From: an uncultured Pseudomonadota bacterium
GTDB lineage: Bacteria; Myxococcota_A; UBA796; SXON01
Reading direction: 5' to 3'
Length of the DNA stretch: 64,000 bases
Assembly: GCA_903875225.1 (NCBI GenBank)
Contig: CAIQVJ010000108.1
Span: forward strand, 1 to 64,000
The first letter of the stretch is position 1; every line of letters begins with the position of its first letter. The notes under the pieces were generated by a model. The model was not told the DNA's origin, ran no database searches, and saw only the letters and a program-made list of their open reading frames with translations. The position numbers and the translations under genes are program-made. Positions 51,668 to 59,718 of this stretch are shown here, piece by piece.

Positions 51668-53530
51668 CTAGTGACCCTCTTCGAGGAACCACGAGACGCA
51701 CGAGTAGAGGATCACACAGACTGCGACCAGCGCAGAACAGACGCCGAAGGTGAAGAACTGCCCGGCCACGAGCCATGACACGAGGAACCAGGCGACACCG
51801 GTGGCCAGGTAGAACGGCCGGATGGAGGGCGGCGGCAGGTGGATGTGCTCCTCGACCGTGGGGAGCGAGTAGCCCGGGCCGGGCCCGTAGTTCTTCTCCC
51901 ACACCGGGCGCTCGCTGTACACGGTCGGTGTGACATCGAAGTTGTGCACCTTCGGAGGCGACTCCGTGACCCACTCCAGCGACGAGCCATCCCACGGGTT
52001 GGGGCCGGCGAGCGGCCCGCTGGTGGAGCGGATCGAGCGGACGAGATCGATCACGAAGAACAGCACACCAACGGCGATGGTGAAGGCGCCCACTGTCTCG
52101 ATCAGGTTGGGCGTCTCCCAGCCGAGGCCGGCGTCGTAGGTGTAGATGCGGCGGGGCATCCCCGCGGCGCCGACGATGTGCATCGGGAAGAACGTGGTGT
52201 TGAAGCCCACGAACAGGATCCAGAAGATCACCTTTCCCCAGCTCTCGGAGAGGAACCTGCCGTTCATCTTCGGGAACCAGTAGTAGATGCCGGACAGGAG
52301 GCCGAACACCGCGCCGCCGAACAGCACGTAGTGGAAGTGCGCCACTACGAAGTAGCTGTCCTGCTGCTGCAGATCGACGGGGGGCGAGGCGTGCATGATG
52401 CCGGAGAGCCCGCCCATGGTGAACATGCAGACGAAGCCCAGCGCGTACAACATCGACGTCGTCAACCGGAGCTGCCCGCCCCAGATCGTTGCGAGCCAGT
52501 TGAAGATCTTCACGCCGGTGGGGATGGCGATGAGCATCGTCGTGACGGAGAACGCGGCGTCGGAGGTGGCGCCGAGGCCCGTGGTGAACATGTGGTGCGA
52601 CCACACTCCGAAGCCCAGCAGGCCGATCGTGATGCCGGAGAAGATGACGAAGGGCGCGCCGAACAGCGGCTTGCGCGAAAAGGTGGGCAACACCTCGGAC
52701 ACGATGCCCATGGCGGGCAGGATGAGGATGTACACCTCGGGGTGCCCGAACAGCCAGAACAGGTGCTGCCACAGGAGCGGGTCACCGCCGCCCTCCGGCA
52801 TGTAGAAGTGCGTGCCGAACAGCCGATCGAACATCAACAGGACGAGTGCGATGGTGATGCAGGGGAACGAGAGCACCACGAGGAACTGCACGACCAGCGT
52901 CATCCACGTGAACACCGGCATGCGCAGCAGCGACATCCCAGGGGCCCGCAGGTTGAAGATGGTGACGATGAAGTTGAAGCCCGCCGCCATCGACGCGACG
53001 CCGAGGATCTGCAGGCCGCAGATCCAGAAGTCGATCGAAGCGCCAGGCGTGTAGGTCTTCTCGGTGAGCGTCGCGTACCCGAACCACCCGCCGTCGGGGA
53101 TGACGCGCATGTCCACGAAGGGCGTGAGCAGGAACGGCACGTTCAGCACGATCGCGCCGAACAGGAAGAGCCAGAAGCTGAACGCGTTCAACCGGGGAAA
53201 CACGACGTCGCGCGCGCCGATCTGGAGCGGGATCAGGTAGTTGAAGAACGCGGCCGACATCGGCATGACGCCGAGGAAGATCATCGTCGTGCCGTGCATG
53301 GTGAACAGCGCGTTGTACGTCGCGGCGTCCACGATGTGCTGCCCAGGGGCGGCGAGCTGCGTCCGGATCACCAGCGCCTCGATACCGCCGAGGACGAAGA
53401 AGCAGATCGCCGAGAGCCCGTAGAGCACTCCGATCCGCTTGTGATCGGTCGTCATCAGCCAGGACATGAAGTACGACTGGGTCGGCGCTGCGGCGTGGTC
53501 CGCAGGGACCGCGTGGGCGGGGTTGGCCAT
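51668..53530 (-). CDS. ctaD: Cytochrome c oxidase subunit I, caa3-type
   Basis: 620 residues. All redox ligands are seen: haem a His in FTMHGTTMIF, CuB His in FGHPEVYILILP (about 260-265) and HHMF, and the two haem His in VAHFHYVLFGG. The His-Tyr pair of HPEVY is kept. Proton-channel residues include FFNYLIPLQIGARDVVFPRLNAFSFW (D channel) and the Lys in IAIPTGVKIFNW (K channel). The C-terminal 90 residues hold two extra helices (PFYLATGVAWFLVSWLVAG and CSALVAVCVILYSCVSWF), as in other caa3 enzymes. It reduces O2 to water and pumps protons. Confidence 0.96.
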   Translation of the reverse strand: MANPAHAVPADHAAAPTQSYFMSWLMTTDHKRIGVLYGLSAICFFVLGGIEALVIRTQLAAPGQHIVDAATYNALFTMHGTTMIFLGVMPMSAAFFNYLIPLQIGARDVVFPRLNAFSFWLFLFGAIVLNVPFLLTPFVDMRVIPDGGWFGYATLTEKTYTPGASIDFWICGLQILGVASMAAGFNFIVTIFNLRAPGMSLLRMPVFTWMTLVVQFLVVLSFPCITIALVLLMFDRLFGTHFYMPEGGGDPLLWQHLFWLFGHPEVYILILPAMGIVSEVLPTFSRKPLFGAPFVIFSGITIGLLGFGVWSHHMFTTGLGATSDAAFSVTTMLIAIPTGVKIFNWLATIWGGQLRLTTSMLYALGFVCMFTMGGLSGIMHASPPVDLQQQDSYFVVAHFHYVLFGGAVFGLLSGIYYWFPKMNGRFLSESWGKVIFWILFVGFNTTFFPMHIVGAAGMPRRIYTYDAGLGWETPNLIETVGAFTIAVGVLFFVIDLVRSIRSTSGPLAGPNPWDGSSLEWVTESPPKVHNFDVTPTVYSERPVWEKNYGPGPGYSLPTVEEHIHLPPPSIRPFYLATGVAWFLVSWLVAGQFFTFGVCSALVAVCVILYSCVSWFLEEGH

Positions 53531-53542
53531 TGGGCTCGCTCG

Positions 53543-54586
53543 CTACTTGAGGGACTGAAGATAGGCAACGAGCGTGGTGATCTGCTCGTCGGTGAGATTG
53601 AGGTTCGGCATACCTACACCGTTGCGCCCCTCGCCGGGCTTCACCGCGCTCGGATCCTTGAGCCACAGCTTGAGGTTGGCCTCGTTGTTCTCGAGCAGGC
53701 CGGCTGCGATCCGGGTGCGCGACCCGACGTGGGTGAGGTTCGGGCCGACCCGGGCCTGCGCCGAGCTGCCCGCGATGGCGTGGCACGCGATGCAGGTCGC
53801 GCCCTGGAACGCCTTGAAACCGTCGGATGCCTCGTTGGTGTCGGCCACCGGCTGCTTCTCGTGGTTCGCCCACTTCTCGAAGTCCTCGGGCGTGTCCACC
53901 ATCACCCGGAACTTCATCAGCGCGTGGCTGTCCTGGCAGTACTCGGCGCACTGGCCGAGGAAGGTGCCCACCGTGTCGGCCGTGAAGGTGATGTGGTTCA
54001 CGCGCCCGGGCACCATGTCGCGCTTGGCAGCGATCTGCGGGGCCCAGAAGGCGTGGATGACGTTGTCACTCTGCAGCCGGACGTCCACCTGGCGCCCCAA
54101 TGGGACGTGGATCTCGTTCGCGGTCTCGAACGAATACCCCGGGTACTCGAACTTGAACCACCACTGCTTGCCGGTGGCGTTGACGACGAGCGCGTCGTCC
54201 TTCGCCTGTGCCTGCGAGTCGAAGATGAAGCTGACCGTGGGGATCGCGATCACCAGCAGGATCAGGACGGGCGCGATGGTCCATCCCACCTCCATCTGCA
54301 GGTTGCCGTGCACCTGCTCCGGCGGAGCGGTCTCCTTTCCGGTGGCGCGGAACTTGATCACCGCGACGATGAGGATCCCCTGCACCAGCACGAACAGGAA
54401 GAGATCGATCCAGAAGATCGTCCCGTAGATGTCCAGGATGCTCCTGGTGAGGTCGGAGTGTCCCTCGATGGTGCTCATGGTACTGGAGCCACAGCCAGCT
54501 ACCAGTGCGAGCGGCAAGACAGACCCGACGACCGCGAACAGCCGAGCGAGGAGACGACGGGGGGCGAGCATTCGAAGGGACCTCAA
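53543..54586 (-). CDS. ctaC: Cytochrome c oxidase subunit II with fused cytochrome c
   Basis: 347 residues from ATG 54586; lipobox VAGC near 32. Two helices (TIFWIDLFLFVLVQGILIVAVI and IAPVLILLVIAIPTVSFIF) anchor the cupredoxin. CuA ligands are in HAFWAPQIAAK (His) and QCAEYCQDSHALM (near 212, two Cys, His, Met). Fused C-terminal cytochrome c domain: CIACHAIAGSS near 262 and GVGMPNLNLTDEQI (Met ligand). Such fusions define caa3 oxidases that take electrons from a membrane donor without soluble cytochrome c. Subunit IV carries a second haem c domain, so the complex has two tethered ones. Confidence 0.95.
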   Translation of the reverse strand: MRSLRMLAPRRLLARLFAVVGSVLPLALVAGCGSSTMSTIEGHSDLTRSILDIYGTIFWIDLFLFVLVQGILIVAVIKFRATGKETAPPEQVHGNLQMEVGWTIAPVLILLVIAIPTVSFIFDSQAQAKDDALVVNATGKQWWFKFEYPGYSFETANEIHVPLGRQVDVRLQSDNVIHAFWAPQIAAKRDMVPGRVNHITFTADTVGTFLGQCAEYCQDSHALMKFRVMVDTPEDFEKWANHEKQPVADTNEASDGFKAFQGATCIACHAIAGSSAQARVGPNLTHVGSRTRIAAGLLENNEANLKLWLKDPSAVKPGEGRNGVGMPNLNLTDEQITTLVAYLQSLK

Positions 54587-54614
54587 CGAAGCGGGTACGT
54601 CAAAAGGCGTGCGG

Positions 54615-55580
54615 TCATAACGCGGGCGACCAGTTCAGCCCGTAGATGAGAAGCGAATAAGGGGCAGGAAATGGCCCAGCCAGCGCGTGCGCGGCAAGAT
54701 CGAGGAGCATCGCGCCGAACACGAGGGAGAGGTAGGCGATCGACACCTTGAACACGCGCCAATCGACCCGGGGGTCGTCGGCCACCATCGAGCGCGCGAC
54801 CACAGCCACGAACCAGATGCCGAGGGCCAGGGCAGCCACCCCGTACAGCGGCGAGAGCAGGCCGAGAGGGACCGGGGCCAACGTCACCAGGACGGTGAGC
54901 ACCGCGTAGAACAGCGACTGCCTGCGCGTGGCCACGTCGCCGATCACGTTCGGCATCATCGGAAAGCCCGCGGCGGCGTACTCCTCCTTGCGGAAGATGG
55001 CGATGGCCCAGAAGTGGGGCGGGGTCCACAGGAACACGATGGCGAACAGGATCAGGCTGGCTGCCGAGATCCGCCCATCCAACGCAGCCTCCACGATCAG
55101 CGGCGCGGTGGCCCCCGCGGCGCCGCCGATCACGATGTTCTGCGGCGTGCGCGGCTTCAACCAGATCGTGTACACACCCACGTAGAAGGCGATCGTACCC
55201 AGGCCGACGAGCGCAGCGAGGCTGCCCCCGAGCGCCCACAGCATCCCGGTGCTCACGAGGGTGAGCACCATCGCGAGCGCGAGAGCCTCACCGGGCACCA
55301 TCGCAGCCGCGGGTACCGGGCGACGGCGAGTGCGGGCCATCTGCGCGTCGCGATCCCGTTCCCACCATGCGTTGAAGGCGCTCGAAGCGGCCCCGGCCAG
55401 GCCCGTGGCCAGGAGCACCGCCGCCGCGCGCAGGACCCCTGCGTTGGCGAGGCCCACCCGCGTCATCCCGAGCATCGGCAGGCCCGTGATCAGCACCAGC
55501 ACGAGCACCTTCGGCCGGGAGATCTCCCACCACATGCGCAGGTGCAGCGCGAGCGGCCTTGCCCAGGACACCAACGTCAC
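54615..55580 (-). CDS. ctaB: Protoheme IX farnesyltransferase (haem O synthase)
   Basis: 321 residues from GTG 55580, overlapping the ctaA stop (GTGA). UbiA-family prenyltransferase: NAWWERDRDAQMARTRRRPVP (first Asp-rich motif DRDAQM-type) after helices 1-2, GTIAFYVGVYTIWLKPRTPQNIVIGGAAGATAPLI, FLWTPPHFWAIAIFRKEEYAAAGFPMMPNVIGD (second motif region), and several further helices. It transfers a farnesyl group from FPP onto haem B. The R-R-P motif and TPPHFW are diagnostic. It supplies haem O for CtaA and lies between ctaA and ctaC. Confidence 0.95.
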   Translation of the reverse strand: MTLVSWARPLALHLRMWWEISRPKVLVLVLITGLPMLGMTRVGLANAGVLRAAAVLLATGLAGAASSAFNAWWERDRDAQMARTRRRPVPAAAMVPGEALALAMVLTLVSTGMLWALGGSLAALVGLGTIAFYVGVYTIWLKPRTPQNIVIGGAAGATAPLIVEAALDGRISAASLILFAIVFLWTPPHFWAIAIFRKEEYAAAGFPMMPNVIGDVATRRQSLFYAVLTVLVTLAPVPLGLLSPLYGVAALALGIWFVAVVARSMVADDPRVDWRVFKVSIAYLSLVFGAMLLDLAAHALAGPFPAPYSLLIYGLNWSPAL

Positions 55581-56554
55581 GTGGCCACCGGCGCGGGCGA
55601 GGAGGCCGTCGAGAGCCGCATGGCCGTGAGCACAGCGGTGATGCCGATGAGATCAGCGGTCGCCGAGTGCAGCACGGCGATCTCGACCGGCAGCGCGAGC
55701 AGCACGTTGGCGACGCCGAGCCCCACCTGGGCCAGGACGATCCCGAACACCAGGCGGGCCGACCCCGCAGCGGAGGTGCCCCGGGCGCTCACCGCGAAGG
55801 CGGCGGCCAGGCCGAACAGGACGTAGGCACCCGCGCGGTGCGCGAGCTGCAGCCCCACGATGCCGTTCAGCACCGGCGCCCACACGCCTCCGTTGCAGGT
55901 TGGCCACTCGGTGCACGCCAGCCCCGCGTAGTTCGACGACACGAGCCCACCGAGCGCCATCTGGAGGAACCACATGCCCGAGAGAGCCAGCGCCCACTGC
56001 CGCGTGGCAGGCGGTGCCTGCAGCGGCCGCGGGTCCAGCACGTTCGCGATCCCGAGCAGGCAGAGCAGGAACAGGTTGCCCGTGAGCAGGTGCAACGTCA
56101 CGCTCCAGTAGGCCAGCAACTGCAGGACCGTGAGCCCGCCGAGCACGATCTGCGCCATCAGCACGACCAGGGCCCCAGCCCAGAGCCGCCCCGCGCGCGC
56201 CCGAAGCTCCGGGCGGTAGAGCAGCCACCCGCCCAGCCCCGCGAAGCCGATGGAGATCGTGCCCGCGAGCACGCGATGCCCCCACTCCAGGAACACCTGG
56301 AAGTTGAGCTCAGGCACAACGTGGCCGAGGCACAGCGGCCAGTCGGGGCAGGAGAGCCCCGCTCCGTGCACGCGCACGGTGGCTCCGAAGATCAGGAGCG
56401 CGAACGTGAACCCGGCCAACACCCGGAACAGGATCGCCATCTGGCGGGCGTCCAGACGCCTCGCCCACGACCCGACACCGGCCTCAAGCCGGCCCGCGGT
56501 CTCCTCCGACGGACTGGAACGAACCACGCACGCACCTTCACGCGGGACAGACAA
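55577..56554 (-). CDS. ctaA: Haem A synthase
   Basis: 325 residues from ATG 56554. COX15/CtaA fold with eight helices and four His: VRVHGAGLSCPDWPLCLGHVVPE (His; Cys pair on the first outer loop), FLEWGHRVLAGTI, VTLHLLTGNLF, LQLAHRAGAYVLF, and AVLHSATADLIG. A second Cys pair, LACTEWPTCNGG, is on the next outer loop. This is the type with both pairs of Cys, which are thought to transfer haem. It oxidises haem O to haem A. Overlaps ctaB by GTGA; 25 nt from the SURF1 stop. Confidence 0.93.
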   Translation of the reverse strand: MSVPREGACVVRSSPSEETAGRLEAGVGSWARRLDARQMAILFRVLAGFTFALLIFGATVRVHGAGLSCPDWPLCLGHVVPELNFQVFLEWGHRVLAGTISIGFAGLGGWLLYRPELRARAGRLWAGALVVLMAQIVLGGLTVLQLLAYWSVTLHLLTGNLFLLCLLGIANVLDPRPLQAPPATRQWALALSGMWFLQMALGGLVSSNYAGLACTEWPTCNGGVWAPVLNGIVGLQLAHRAGAYVLFGLAAAFAVSARGTSAAGSARLVFGIVLAQVGLGVANVLLALPVEIAVLHSATADLIGITAVLTAMRLSTASSPAPVAT

Positions 56555-56579
56555 GCCCGCGAGGCGCGGTCCTACCCGA

Positions 56580-57317
56580 TCAGGAAGCGCCTGACAAGCG
56601 GTCAGGCGGCCGATGTGGCGGCGTAGTGCTGAAAGACATGCTCAGCCATACCAGACAAAGTGACATCCCCAGCCCGAACCACGTGAATGCGTATTCGCCG
56701 TGGGGTCGCTGCACCGGCACCATCCGCCAGCCCGAGATCGGCGGCACGCGGTCCGGGATGTCCGCGTCGGCACCGAGCCCCTCCCCGTCTACGACCACCC
56801 AGTCCGGCAGCGTGATCCCGAGCTCCCTGCCGATCGCCGGCGGCGAGACCGCGCGCCACTCCCCGGGCTCTCCACCCTGCAGGGCCGCGTCGGGATCGTC
56901 GGTGAACGGGCGGGCGATGCCCGAGTAGGTGCGCTCCTTGCCCGCCGCGCGCTCCCGCTGGATGATCGCGTCCGCCTCGTCCTCGGGCACCCATCCGACG
57001 TCCACCAGCACGTGCCCCCCTTCGATCGTCAGCGGCACCAGGAGCTGTACGCCCGGCTGGGTCCACATGTACCTGCCGAGGATCCGCTGCACGTGGTCCC
57101 AGTCGGGGGTCCCGCTCGCCTGCACACGACGCAGTTCGGGCGCATCCGGGGGCCTCGAGGCGTCGAAGGCGGGGAGCAAGAGGCGCTCTGCGTACAGCTC
57201 CCGCTCCACACGGGCCTCATCGAGCCGACCGAGCTGCCATGCACAGAGGGACCACAGGAACCCGACCCCGAAGATCGTGAACACGGTGAAGCCGAGCGGC
57301 GGACGGAAGCGCTTCAT
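56580..57317 (-). CDS. SURF1-family cytochrome oxidase assembly protein
   Basis: 245 residues. Two membrane helices (FTVFTIFGVGFLWSLCAWQLGRL near 10-32 and FTWFGLGMSLCLVWLSMSF near the C terminus) enclose the periplasmic SURF1 domain with RVQASGTPDWDHVQRILGRYMWTQPGVQLLVPLTIEGGHVLVDVGWVPEDE. The family retains haem A for insertion into subunit I. WQLGRL and GWVP are typical motifs. It is the first gene of the oxidase run; its start is 21 nt from the divergent methyltransferase gene, where a promoter must lie. No clear -10/-35 is visible by eye. Confidence 0.87.
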   Translation of the reverse strand: MKRFRPPLGFTVFTIFGVGFLWSLCAWQLGRLDEARVERELYAERLLLPAFDASRPPDAPELRRVQASGTPDWDHVQRILGRYMWTQPGVQLLVPLTIEGGHVLVDVGWVPEDEADAIIQRERAAGKERTYSGIARPFTDDPDAALQGGEPGEWRAVSPPAIGRELGITLPDWVVVDGEGLGADADIPDRVPPISGWRMVPVQRPHGEYAFTWFGLGMSLCLVWLSMSFSTTPPHRPPDRLSGAS

Positions 57318-57338
57318 GGCTCGGGCGGGTAATCAGAA

Positions 57339-58328
57339 ATGGCACCAGATGAGCCCTCCGTGAAGAATGACCTGCTCCGGGATCCCGTCGACCACTCCCC
57401 GCTCACCCTCGAAGCGGGAGGCCTCCGCTCCGCCTCCGGGCGACTGTACCCGGCGGCGTGCGGCGGCTGGGATCTCAGAGCGGACGCCGACGCTCCCGAC
57501 CCCGGCCCTGCGGTCGGCGGCGAGCTCGGCGACTTCGACTACCCCCACAGCCTCACCCTCCTGCATCAACGCGGCCTCCTGGAGCGCCTGCCGCTCAAGC
57601 CGGGCGACGCCGTCCTGGAGTTGGGCGGCCAGCGATCGGGCGTGCTGGCGTGGCTCGAGCGCCATCGCGGCGTGCATGGTGTGGGCGTCGACATCGCCCC
57701 GGGATGGGTGGCCCTGCAGAACGAGGCGAGCCAGGCTCGTGGGGGCCGCTCGATCTGGGTGATCGGCGATGCGGAGCGCCTGCCGGTCGCCGACTCGAGC
57801 TTCCGGGCGATCGTCGCCTTCGACGTCTTCGAACACCTCGGCAACCTCCGCGCCGGCCTCGAGGAGTGCACCCGCGTACTCCAACCCGGCGGGATGTTCG
57901 TGTGCCACATGCCCGTCTCCGACATCCGCGGCTCCTACGACGGCTACCAGCGCTGGACCGACGCCGGCGCCTTCGCCGCGCGCGCAGCCAGCCTCGGCCA
58001 CCGCCACGAGCGGCTCCCGTCCCGCCTGCAGATGCGCACCTGGCTCGAGCAGTCTGGCCTGCAGGTGCTGGACACGCTGAACTTCAACGTATGGGTGCAG
58101 CCCCTGCACGACCACCACCTCATCCCTGCGCTCGGGCGCATCCGTCACCGTCGGGAGAAGGCGCAGCGGCCTGGCCTGCCCCCGACGGTCCAGGTCACGG
58201 CCAGCCGCTCGCAGCGCGCCTACTCCACACTCGCGCTCCCGCTGGCCCGGGCGCTCACCGCGGTGGACGACATGGGTGCGCTGGTGGGCATCGGCGCATC
58301 GTGCTCGTACGTGGCGAGGAAGCCCTGA
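57339..58328 (+). CDS. Class I SAM-dependent methyltransferase
   Basis: 329 residues from ATG 57339 (GTG 57360 possible). The first 50 residues look like a Trm112-type N-terminal segment (LLRDPVDHSPLTLEAGGLRSASGRLYP). SAM motif I is VLELGGQRSGVLAWLERHRGVHGVGVDIAPG, then GDAERLPVADSSFRAIVAFDVFEHL (motifs II-III) and TRVLQPGGMFVCHMPV. The C-terminal 130 residues are basic and without motif. The substrate is unknown; sugar- or lipid-linked targets are common for this type. It converges with the amidase gene at a 12-nt gap. Confidence 0.82.
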   Translation: MAPDEPSVKNDLLRDPVDHSPLTLEAGGLRSASGRLYPAACGGWDLRADADAPDPGPAVGGELGDFDYPHSLTLLHQRGLLERLPLKPGDAVLELGGQRSGVLAWLERHRGVHGVGVDIAPGWVALQNEASQARGGRSIWVIGDAERLPVADSSFRAIVAFDVFEHLGNLRAGLEECTRVLQPGGMFVCHMPVSDIRGSYDGYQRWTDAGAFAARAASLGHRHERLPSRLQMRTWLEQSGLQVLDTLNFNVWVQPLHDHHLIPALGRIRHRREKAQRPGLPPTVQVTASRSQRAYSTLALPLARALTAVDDMGALVGIGASCSYVARKP

Positions 58329-58340
58329 AGCTCAGGCGAC

Positions 58341-59687
58341 CTACCCGGCGACACCCGGCTGGGCGGCGGGCTCCGGGAACCGGGGGGCGGGCCGTGCCGC
58401 CTCGATGGCCTGCGCCAGGGCGAGCAGGCGCTCGTCCGTCCCCATCGCCCCCACCAACTGCGCGCCCACAGGCAGACCGAGAGTGGGATGCAGCCCCGCG
58501 GGCACGCTGATGGCCGGCTGACCGGTCACGTTGAACGCCGCCGTGAAGGAACCGAGCACCGCCGAGACCCGGAAAGCCGCCTCGCCGTCCAGATCCGCGT
58601 ATGCGCCCACGAGCGGCGGAGGCACGGGCACGGTCGGTGTGAGGAGCACGTCGGCACCCTCCTGCCAGGCCAGCACCCGTCGGGTGATGTCCCGCTGTCG
58701 CTCCAGGGCAAGGCCCGGTGGCAGGGCCCGCCCGCCCGCCACGAGCCAGCGCGTGACGGGCTGCGTGCGGTCCCACCTCACGAAGCGGAGCCGGGTGAAA
58801 AGCGTCTGCCACACCGGGAGGAACTCCTCCAGACTGATCGCCGTGGTCGACACGGCCTCGATCGAGTGACCCATCGCCTCGAGCAGGGTGGCCAGCTCCT
58901 CGACGCGCTGCCTCACTCCCGGGTCGGTGGTACCCAGCGGGCTCTCCAGGGCAAGCCGGATCCGCAACGGCGCAGGGGGCTCGAGGGAAACCCGGGTGCG
59001 CGCCATGACCTCGAACAGGGCCGAGGCGTCTGCCACTCCGCGGGTGAGCGCACCGCAGGTGTAGATCACCTCCGGATCGCGCGATCCGAAGGCGTTGGGG
59101 ATGCGCCCCCGTGTGGCCTTGAGGCCGACGAGCCCGCAGAACGAGGCGGGGATCCGGATCGACCCGCCACCGTCACTCCCGTGTGCCACGGGCAGGAGCC
59201 CGGCCGCCACCGCGGCAGCCGAACCGCCCGACGAGCCTCCCGGCGTCCGCCGCGGATCCCAGGGGTTGCGCGCAGCCGGCTGGCCGTCCGGCTCGGTGAC
59301 CGGCATGGCTCCGAGCTCGGAGGTGGCGGTCTTTCCCAGGAACACGAAGCCTGCCTCCCGCAGGCGCCCGACCGTCACGTCGTCCATCGGCGACCAGATC
59401 GGCGGCAGGCCCCGGGTGCCCAGGCGCGTGCGCCAGAACCGGACGAAGTTCAGGTCCTTCACGCCGATGGGCACGCCGTGGAACGGCGGCAGATCGGCCT
59501 GCCCGCGCGCGGCGTCCTTGCGCCGGGCGTCGGCGATCGCGCGCTCCGGTCGGACCTCCACGAAGGCGCCCAGGCTCGCCTGGGCCTCGATCCGCGCCAG
59601 GAACGCTCGCGTGATCTCCTCGCTCGACGCCTCCTTGCGCCGGATGGCGGCGGCGATCGCTACAGGGCCGGCATCGAGGATGGACAT
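58341..59687 (-). CDS. Amidase signature-family amidase
   Basis: 448 residues from ATG 59687. The Ser-cisSer-Lys triad is clear: VPIGVKDLN (Lys), GGSSGGSAAAVAAGL and GSDGGGSIRIPASFCGLVGLKAT (cis-Ser and nucleophile Ser). FHGVPIGVKD and RNPWDPRRTPGGSSGG are family hallmarks, and NVTGQPAISVPAG is the late conserved motif. Enzymes hydrolyse amides (from aryl amides to the Gln side chain in GatA). Without GatB/GatC neighbours a metabolic amidase is more likely than GatA. Substrate unknown. Confidence 0.9.
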   Translation of the reverse strand: MSILDAGPVAIAAAIRRKEASSEEITRAFLARIEAQASLGAFVEVRPERAIADARRKDAARGQADLPPFHGVPIGVKDLNFVRFWRTRLGTRGLPPIWSPMDDVTVGRLREAGFVFLGKTATSELGAMPVTEPDGQPAARNPWDPRRTPGGSSGGSAAAVAAGLLPVAHGSDGGGSIRIPASFCGLVGLKATRGRIPNAFGSRDPEVIYTCGALTRGVADASALFEVMARTRVSLEPPAPLRIRLALESPLGTTDPGVRQRVEELATLLEAMGHSIEAVSTTAISLEEFLPVWQTLFTRLRFVRWDRTQPVTRWLVAGGRALPPGLALERQRDITRRVLAWQEGADVLLTPTVPVPPPLVGAYADLDGEAAFRVSAVLGSFTAAFNVTGQPAISVPAGLHPTLGLPVGAQLVGAMGTDERLLALAQAIEAARPAPRFPEPAAQPGVAG

Positions 59688-59718
59688 CCGGGGGGACTAT
59701 CCCGAGCGCTCCAGCCCC

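Noticed and set aside
51839..54649. 936-residue plus-strand ORF opposite ctaD/ctaC
   Set aside because: Composition is His/Arg/Glu-rich antisense typical of GC-rich genes; ctaD and ctaC carry all redox ligands on the minus strand.
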